9,949 bases of DNA from an uncultured Collinsella sp. (GTDB taxonomy: Bacteria; Actinomycetota; Coriobacteriia; Coriobacteriales; Coriobacteriaceae). Numbering within the stretch: the stretch's first letter is position 1; every line of letters begins with the position of its first letter. A program made the position numbers and the translations under genes. The notes beneath the pieces were generated by a model. The model had not been told where the DNA came from. It ran no database searches and saw only the letters and a program-made list of their open reading frames with translations. Of the stretch, positions 6,060 through 9,949 are shown in pieces. Location of the stretch: positions 1 through 9,949 of the forward strand of contig CAADSV010000041.1 of NCBI GenBank assembly GCA_900751665.1. Direction: 5' to 3'.

Positions 6060-6102
6060 ACTTTTACAATGCTGCCGAAAGACACGAAAGGTTCCATCCG
6101 TC

Positions 6103-7191
6103 ATGGGTTTGTTGATTGATATTCTGCTCGACGCCGGCAAGGACACGCTCTCGCTGGTGCCGTTTTTGTTGGTGACATATCTGGCCCTCGAGACGCTCGA
6201 GCATGTTGCGGGCAACCGCGTTAACGGCGCCATCAAGCGTGCCGGAGCCGCCGGCCCCGTCGTTGGCTCGTTGCTGGGCATGGTGCCGCAGTGCGGCTTT
6301 TCGGCAATGGCGGCCACACTGTACGCCGGTCGTGTCGTGACCTTGGGCACGTTGGTGGCGGTGTTCCTTTCGACCTCCGATGAGATGCTGCCGCTGTTGT
6401 TCGCCGAGCAGGTGCCCGTGCAGACCATGGCGATGCTTTTGGCTTCGAAGGCACTGATCGCGCTGGTTACGGGCTTTATCGTGGACGCTGCCATTCGCGG
6501 CCTGCGTCGTAACGCTCGCGCGCATGCGGCGATTCGCCGTACCGTGCTGGGAACCGCTGCCAACCCGGCCCACGTGAACTGCTCGCACGACGACCACAGC
6601 GGCGGTGACATCATCGACGAGGTGGCCGAGGCGGGCGTGAGCGCCGACCACATCCACGAGCTGTGCGAGCGCGACCATTGCGGTTGTGATGAAGACGAGG
6701 ACGAGCACGAACACGGACATGGCCACGATCACGGTCATGAGGGCGAATATGAACACCATGATGGTCACGGTCACTCCCATTCCCACGAAGGGACGCCTGT
6801 CCTGTCGATTATCCGCAGCGCCATCTCCCACACCGTGCAGGTATCGGTATTCATTTTCCTGGTGACGCTGATTCTGGTTGCCGTGCTCGAGACGTTCGGC
6901 GAGTCCGCAATCGAGCAGTTCCTGCGCGGCAACGAGACGCTTGCGGTCCTGGGCTCGGCACTCGTCGGCCTGATCCCCAACTGCTCGGCCAGCGTCGTCA
7001 TCACGCAACTGTACCTGGAAGGCGCGCTGCAGCTGGCCCCGATGCTCGCCGGCACGCTCATTTCCGCCGGCGTGGGTTATCTGGTGCTGTTCCGCACCAA
7101 CCGCAGCGCCCGCGAAAATGCCGTGTTCCTGATCATGATGTACGTTATCGGCGCGGGCTGGGGCCTTATCCTTTCTGCCGTTGGCCTTTAA
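6103..7191 (+). CDS. ArsP_2-family (putative manganese/heavy-metal) membrane transporter
   Basis: A 362-residue membrane protein of the ArsP_2/DUF2899 type, a family also named 'putative manganese transporter' or arsenic efflux protein. It has two homologous halves of about four helices each. Each half carries the hallmark Pro-x-Cys turn in a small-residue helix: GMVPQCGFSA (59-68) and GLIPNCSASV (289-298). The halves are joined by a long cytoplasmic or external loop, about 133-235, ending in an extreme His/Asp/Glu cluster (157-228) with repeated GH and HSH units and Cys at 160, 188, 193 and 195, very probably binding a divalent metal. AAAGG is 11 nt before the ATG, a rather distant ribosome site. 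Single-gene transcript, divergent from the exonuclease. Efflux is inferred; the transported ion (Mn, Zn, Ni or other) is not settled. Confidence 0.85.
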   Translation: MGLLIDILLDAGKDTLSLVPFLLVTYLALETLEHVAGNRVNGAIKRAGAAGPVVGSLLGMVPQCGFSAMAATLYAGRVVTLGTLVAVFLSTSDEMLPLLFAEQVPVQTMAMLLASKALIALVTGFIVDAAIRGLRRNARAHAAIRRTVLGTAANPAHVNCSHDDHSGGDIIDEVAEAGVSADHIHELCERDHCGCDEDEDEHEHGHGHDHGHEGEYEHHDGHGHSHSHEGTPVLSIIRSAISHTVQVSVFIFLVTLILVAVLETFGESAIEQFLRGNETLAVLGSALVGLIPNCSASVVITQLYLEGALQLAPMLAGTLISAGVGYLVLFRTNRSARENAVFLIMMYVIGAGWGLILSAVGL

Positions 7192-7222
7192 GTAGATTAT
7201 TGGGACATGTCTTACGATCTAC
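7192..7222. repeat. Palindromic repeat copy A
   Basis: GTAGAT (7192-7197) pairs with ATCTAC (7217-7222), and the interior contains the perfect palindrome GACATGTC. It begins on the base after the transporter's stop codon region. The outline GTAGATT...GGGACATGTC...ATCTAC recurs 70 bp further on as copy B, so the two are diverged versions of one element. It may help end the transporter transcript, though no U-run follows. Confidence 0.6.
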
Positions 7223-7231
7223 CCCTGTGAC

Positions 7232-7245
7232 CGGGGTATTCCCCG
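7232..7245. repeat. Small hairpin between the two palindromic repeats
   Basis: CGGGG-TATT-CCCCG gives a 5-bp stem. An alternative stem pairs TACCCC (7220-7225) with GGGGTA (7233-7238). It may end the plus-strand transporter transcript, but A-rich rather than T-rich sequence follows on that strand. Confidence 0.35.
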
Positions 7246-7250
7246 CTGCC

Positions 7251-7296
7251 AAAACAAAAAGGTAGATTTTCGGGCATGTCCCAAAAAATCTACCTT
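7251..7296 (-). terminator. Intrinsic terminator of the DUF308-YaiI operon (palindromic repeat copy B)
   Basis: A perfect 12-bp stem AAGGTAGATTTT/AAAATCTACCTT (7259-7270 with 7285-7296) with the inner GGGCATGTCCC near-palindrome, followed on the minus strand by TTTTTGTTTT (7260-7251). It starts 3 nt after the yaiI stop. Stem plus U-tract make this the best terminator in the window. It shares GTAGATT...CATGTC...ATCTAC with copy A. Confidence 0.85.
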
Positions 7297-7298
7297 GG

Positions 7299-7781
7299 TT
7301 AGCGCAGCAGCTCGGTGAGGTTGCGCTTAAAGCGAGCGCGGTCTTCGCTGGTAAATGCCGCCGGTCCGCGAGTGCGTCCGCCGGCGCGGCGCACCTTCTT
7401 TTCCTCGTGGCGAATAAACAGTTGCATGTCGATGGTCGCTTTGTCGTAGACGCGCCCGCGCACACCGATGGCGGCGGCATCGCGCCCGAGCACCATGCTC
7501 GCCAAGCCAATGTCCTGCGTCACGACCACGTCGCCCGCCTGCAGGCGTTCGACAATGGCAAAGTCGGCGCTGTCGGCACCCACGCTCACATCGAGCGTCG
7601 TGACCCAAAAGCCGCGTCGCGCGTGCTCGGCATTGCGCGGGTCGTCGCGGCGAATGTGCCGTTCCAGGTTTTGCGTGCTGTTGCCGGCGATAACAACGGC
7701 GACGCCCGCTCGCCGCGCGCAGTCAATCGACTCGCGCGTGACCGGGCAGGCGTCGGCATCAATAAAGAGCGTTCGCGGCAT
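7299..7781 (-). CDS. yaiI: YaiI/YqxD family (DUF188, UPF0178) protein
   Basis: A 160-residue protein of the widespread YaiI/YqxD family, a PIN-like fold with no settled biochemical role. Signatures seen: FIDADACPV at the N-terminus (D8, D10, C12), ADSAD at 69-73, GDVVVTQDIGLA at 83-94, and the C-terminal RRAGGRTRGPAAFTSEDRARF (132-151, written here as the family's RxxGxxxGGP-ft-xxD-R-xF pattern). Compared with the E. coli protein it has an extra basic segment of about 10-15 residues after position 40 (HIRRDDPRN...). Its ATG directly follows the stop of the DUF308 gene (TAGATG), and no clear Shine-Dalgarno is present, so translation is probably coupled. A strong terminator follows at once. The acidic cluster fits a metal-dependent nuclease fold, but activity is unproven. 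The gene symbol reflects the family only. Confidence 0.9.
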   Translation of the reverse strand: MPRTLFIDADACPVTRESIDCARRAGVAVVIAGNSTQNLERHIRRDDPRNAEHARRGFWVTTLDVSVGADSADFAIVERLQAGDVVVTQDIGLASMVLGRDAAAIGVRGRVYDKATIDMQLFIRHEEKKVRRAGGRTRGPAAFTSEDRARFKRNLTELLR

Positions 7782-8384
7782 CTAGTGCACCAGTTTGCCA
7801 AATTGAATAGCGCGAACAATCAGCGTTACGCCAAACACCAGCAGCGCGGCGCCGCTAAAGATGACGAGCATCTTGGCCGACCACAGCGGATAGATAAATA
7901 CGAACATGCCGGCGATGATGGAGAGTGCGCCGCTCAGGATGGCGAGGGCGCGGTTGGACGAAAGCTCGGACTCCAGAATGGACATGACCCCTTCGACAAC
8001 CCAGCCAAAGCCGGCCACGATAACCACCATCGTGGTGAGCGTCGCGGTCGAGAAGGCCTGGTTGCGCAGGATTATGACGCCGCCCAAGATAATGAGTAGG
8101 TTGGAGATGATGCTCGTCACGCGCCAGCCGGTGGGCAGCAGCGGCTCAAAAATGGCAGTGAACAGCCTGATGGCTGCCGTAATCACAAAGTAGAAGCCCA
8201 GGACGGTCGTCAAAAAGACGAGGGACTTGGCGGGTGCAAAAAGCAGCGCGATACCAGCAATGAATGCCACGACGCCCGTGATGGCGTAGATCCAGCGCAC
8301 GGCCTTGACGGCTTTGCCCGCCATGCTTTTCTCGTCAAATCCAAACTGGCTCGATTTTTGGTCATCGTTCTTAAAGATGCCCAT
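7782..8384 (-). CDS. HdeD-like DUF308 membrane protein
   Basis: A 200-residue integral membrane protein with six predicted helices (about 31-50, 56-78, 88-107, 113-136, 145-165 and 170-192). The two sets of three helices are rich in Gly, Ala, Ile and Val, and each begins with a small-residue motif (GVVAFIAGIALL, GALSIIAGMFVF), the internal duplication expected in the HdeD/DUF308 family. HdeD of E. coli helps acid resistance at high cell density; the role here is not known. A longer frame reaches 8483, but the ATG at 8384 has AAAGGAG 5 nt upstream, and the extra 33 residues are unlike the family, so 8384 is chosen. First gene of a two-gene unit with yaiI. The soluble N-terminal 25 residues are charged and probably cytoplasmic. 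Confidence 0.85.
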   Translation of the reverse strand: MGIFKNDDQKSSQFGFDEKSMAGKAVKAVRWIYAITGVVAFIAGIALLFAPAKSLVFLTTVLGFYFVITAAIRLFTAIFEPLLPTGWRVTSIISNLLIILGGVIILRNQAFSTATLTTMVVIVAGFGWVVEGVMSILESELSSNRALAILSGALSIIAGMFVFIYPLWSAKMLVIFSGAALLVFGVTLIVRAIQFGKLVH

Positions 8385-8462
8385 AATGTCTCCTTTCCGT
8401 GCGGTGCACGTCGCGTTCATTGCTCTTCGTGCGGCGTACGCCAAAAGTGCTGCAACAAGTAT

Positions 8463-8511
8463 CGCCCAAGGGCGCCGATGCATGGGGCGGGAAGGACGAA
8501 TTGCCGCCCCA
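8463..8511. repeat. Paired hairpins upstream of the DUF308 gene
   Basis: CGCCC-AA-GGGCG at 8463-8474 is followed by a perfect 8-bp stem TGGGGCGG/CCGCCCCA (8483-8490 with 8504-8511, 13-nt loop). They lie 79-127 nt before the DUF308 start, in its upstream region. No poly-U follows on either strand. They could be leader structure or part of a divergent control region shared with the nitroreductase; nothing more can be said. Confidence 0.4.
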
Positions 8512-8601
8512 CATTCCCGAATTGTTACTCTTGTTCCCGCTCCAGTGAGGATTAATCAACAACTGTAGAACATTACGCCGCTGTGTGTAATTGCCTAGGT
8601 T

Positions 8602-8620
8602 TTAGGTTAGATTTTCCTAA
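8602..8620 (+). promoter_or_regulatory. DtxR/IdeR-like iron box before the nitroreductase
   Basis: TTAGGTTAGATTTTCCTAA agrees with the DtxR/IdeR consensus TTAGGTTAGCCTAACCTAA at 15 of 19 positions; both outer half-sites (TTAGG and CCTAA) and the 19-bp length are exact. It ends 28 nt before the nitroreductase ATG, where it would cover the promoter or the start of transcription. A CCTAGG hexamer sits just upstream at 8594-8599. The match is direct; regulation by iron or manganese is inferred. No clear -35/-10 pair could be chosen. Confidence 0.55.
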
Positions 8621-8648
8621 GGACAATTGGCTTGTATTGGGGGTCCCT

Positions 8649-9320
8649 ATGAACGAAGCAGTTCCCGCGGCGCCGGTAAGCGCTGAGTCGATGGCAAAGC
8701 AGGGTTGCGAAAAGCTCGGCTTGAACGCGTTTGATGCGTTGGTTCGCCGCGCCCGCACGTGCCGTCGCTTTGATGAGTCCATGCGCGTGCCGCGTGAGCT
8801 TTTGCTTGAGCTGGCGGAGCTGGCGCACCTGACTCCCTGTGGTGCCAATGCTCAGCGTCTTCGTTTTCATGTGGTGAGCGGTGCCGAGGATTGCGCGCGC
8901 GTATTTGATGAGCTCGCGTGGGCCGGTGCGCTTAAGGATTGGCCGGGTCCTGCCGAGGGTGAGCGCCCGACCGGCTACATCGCGATTTTGGCTGAGCGCG
9001 CCGTTCCGGGCAAGCCAGCCGCTCCCATTACCGAGGTCGACACGGGCATTGCCGCGCAGACGATGATGCTCGCCGCCCGCAGCGCCACGCCCGAGGTGGC
9101 AGCCTGCATGTTCAAGGCCTTTACGCCCCACGCGATCGATGCCATGGGGCTCGATAACGACAAGTATGAGCTCAAGCTGATCATGGCGTTTGGCGTTCCG
9201 GCCGAGACACAGGTGATCGATGCGATCGATTCCAACCCCGACGGCTCCATCAATTATTGGCGCGACGAGGCGCAGGTGCACCACGTACCCAAGCGCTCGC
9301 TTGTCGACGTACTGGTGTAG
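8649..9320 (+). CDS. Nitroreductase-family flavoprotein
   Basis: A 223-residue protein of the FMN-dependent nitroreductase family, which reduces nitro compounds, quinones or flavins with NAD(P)H. Seen: RRARTCRRF (33-41), the FMN-phosphate-binding R-x-S/T-x-R-x-F region; TPCGANAQRLRF (62-73), the PSGGN-QP-like segment; and DTGIAAQTMMLAA (131-143), the D-x-G-x-A-x-Q helix at the flavin site. The C-terminal IMAFGVPAE and KRSLVDVL match the IGyP...K...v pattern. An in-frame GTG at 8583 exists, but it would run through the iron-box-like site; the ATG at 8649 has GGGGG 5 nt upstream and is preferred. Downstream comes a hairpin and the phosphatase gene, so the two could be cotranscribed. The substrate is unknown; a flavin or ferric reductase would fit an iron-linked promoter, but that is a guess. 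Confidence 0.85.
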   Translation: MNEAVPAAPVSAESMAKQGCEKLGLNAFDALVRRARTCRRFDESMRVPRELLLELAELAHLTPCGANAQRLRFHVVSGAEDCARVFDELAWAGALKDWPGPAEGERPTGYIAILAERAVPGKPAAPITEVDTGIAAQTMMLAARSATPEVAACMFKAFTPHAIDAMGLDNDKYELKLIMAFGVPAETQVIDAIDSNPDGSINYWRDEAQVHHVPKRSLVDVLV

Positions 9321-9352
9321 TTGAGCGTCACCGCGGTGTGATCCGGCGGTAA

Positions 9353-9387
9353 ACCACCACAAAGGTACCTGTCCCCTTTGCGGTGGT
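9353..9387 (+). terminator. Hairpin between nitroreductase and phosphatase
   Basis: ACCACCACAAAGG pairs with CCTTTGCGGTGGT at 12 of 13 positions around a 9-nt loop. It lies 33 nt after the nitroreductase stop and 15 nt before the phosphatase start. No U-run follows, so it may be a dispersed palindrome (core GGTACCTGTCCCC) more than a true terminator. Confidence 0.55.
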
Positions 9388-9402
9388 GCGAGGGGAGGGC
9401 GT

Positions 9403-9949
9403 GTGGCAGATTTGTATTTGGTGCGGCATGGGCAGACTGAGCTCAATGTGCAGAGCATTTTGCAGGGCTGGCACGATTCGCCGCTTACGGCGCGCGGGCG
9501 CGAGCAGGCGCTGACGGCGCGTACGGCGTTTGCGGCGCGTGGCGTGGCCTTTGATCATGTGTATTCCTCGCCGTTGGGCCGGGCGCGGCATACGGCCGAG
9601 CTTATCGTTGGCGAGGGCCGTTCCATTGAGCTGGTCGATGACCTGCGTGAGTGGCATTTTGGCTCGCTGGAGGGCACATCAAATCGCGATATGCCGCCGC
9701 AGCCCTGGGGTGATTATCCGGTTGCCTTTGGTGGCGAGTCGGAAAGTGAGCTTCGCACACGTATGGTCGCGGCGCTGTCCCGCATCATGGCCCGGCCCCG
9801 GCACGACTGCGTGCTGGCCGTCTCCCACGGCTCAGCCTGTCAGGAGTTTCTTAGATGCGTGACTGGCGGGGGGGGGCTACCCGCCAACGGTGCCGTGCTT
9901 CCTTTTGGCTATCGCGACGGGGGGGTTTTGCTCCCTGCTTTGGAAAGAA
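9403..9949 (+). CDS. Histidine phosphatase family protein, partial (right edge)
   Basis: A phosphoglycerate-mutase-like (histidine) phosphatase, cut by the window edge after 182 codons. The catalytic His is in LVRHGQTELN (R8, H9, G10); R60 in SSPLGRARHTA binds phosphate; E83 in LREWHFGSLEG is the proton donor; H142 in AVSHGSA is the second active-site His. All key residues are present. The start is GTG with GGGGAGGG a few bases upstream; it has no ATG alternative in frame before the RHG motif. Substrate could be a sugar phosphate, phosphoglycerate or an alpha-ribazole-type compound; the family does not tell. The last 80 bases contain G9 and G7 runs and read less like the family, so the end may carry base-call errors. 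Confidence 0.88.
   Translation, partial: MADLYLVRHGQTELNVQSILQGWHDSPLTARGREQALTARTAFAARGVAFDHVYSSPLGRARHTAELIVGEGRSIELVDDLREWHFGSLEGTSNRDMPPQPWGDYPVAFGGESESELRTRMVAALSRIMARPRHDCVLAVSHGSACQEFLRCVTGGGGLPANGAVLPFGYRDGGVLLPALER

Noticed and set aside
6041..6102. yybP-ykoY manganese riboswitch before the ArsP_2-type gene
   Set aside because: The leader is only about 55-60 nt and lacks the two-helix layout of that riboswitch.
6064..7008. 314-codon minus-strand frame opposite the transporter
   Set aside because: Shadow frame; low-complexity translation without motifs, while the plus strand encodes a recognisable membrane protein.
8385..8483. 33-residue N-terminal extension of the DUF308 protein
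   Set aside because: The ATG at 8384 has AAAGGAG at ideal distance, and the extension crosses the upstream region.
8583..8648. GTG start giving a 245-residue nitroreductase
   Set aside because: No ribosome site; the extra sequence is the iron-box-like regulatory region.
8607..9458. 283-codon minus-strand frame opposite the nitroreductase
   Set aside because: Antisense shadow; no motif, and the plus strand has the flavin-binding segments.
1..9949. CRISPR array, tRNA, rRNA, transposase or prophage genes
   Set aside because: No regularly spaced repeats, no tRNA-like cloverleaf and no recombinase or phage motif were seen on either strand by reading.

Overview
The window looks like chromosome from a high-GC, Gram-positive-type bacterium. 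The protein sequences, the GC-rich third codon positions and the strong AAAGGAG-type ribosome binding sites fit a gut Coriobacteriia such as Collinsella. That placement is inference from protein resemblance; no rRNA or other marker gene is present. I see ten genes: nine complete, and one that runs off the right edge. No tRNA, rRNA, CRISPR array, transposase or phage gene was seen.

Positions 1-298 hold no convincing gene but contain a 125-nt imperfect hairpin (157-281). Positions 299-3073 form a metal-resistance unit on the minus strand, in the order of transcription: an ArsR/SmtB-family zinc-type sensor, a 72-residue free-standing heavy-metal-associated (HMA) protein, and a P1B-2-type Zn/Cd/Pb-exporting ATPase without its own HMA domain. 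Three near-identical 20-bp operators control it. One sits inside the spacer of a perfect-consensus TTGACA/TATAAT promoter, one just downstream of that promoter, and one directly before the ATPase gene. The sensor should release these sites when metal is in excess, switching on carrier and pump.

Positions 3074-4961 look different: lower GC, a 41-bp inverted repeat enclosing about 170 bp (3156-3410), and a 396-residue protein of unknown function with a Vsr/DUF559-like nuclease signature. This is the most accessory-looking part of the window. A DEDDh (DnaQ-like) exonuclease follows on the minus strand (4962-5930). Divergent from it is an ArsP_2/'putative manganese transporter' family membrane protein with a very His-rich central loop (6103-7191); its promoter overlaps a cluster of CTAGG repeats.

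Positions 7192-7298 hold two versions of one GTAGAT...ATCTAC hairpin; the second is a good terminator for the minus-strand pair that follows, an HdeD/DUF308-like six-helix membrane protein and a YaiI/YqxD (DUF188) protein joined as TAGATG. On the plus strand come a nitroreductase with a DtxR/IdeR-like iron box before it, a further hairpin, and a histidine phosphatase that is cut by the window edge and carries suspicious poly-G runs.

Taken together, the window has two metal-handling modules (Zn-type efflux and a His-rich exporter) plus a possible iron-responsive gene, among housekeeping and stress genes. I found no clear new multi-gene system. The best leads are the nuclease-like orphan with its inverted repeat, the CTAGG promoter cluster, and the iron-box-like site.
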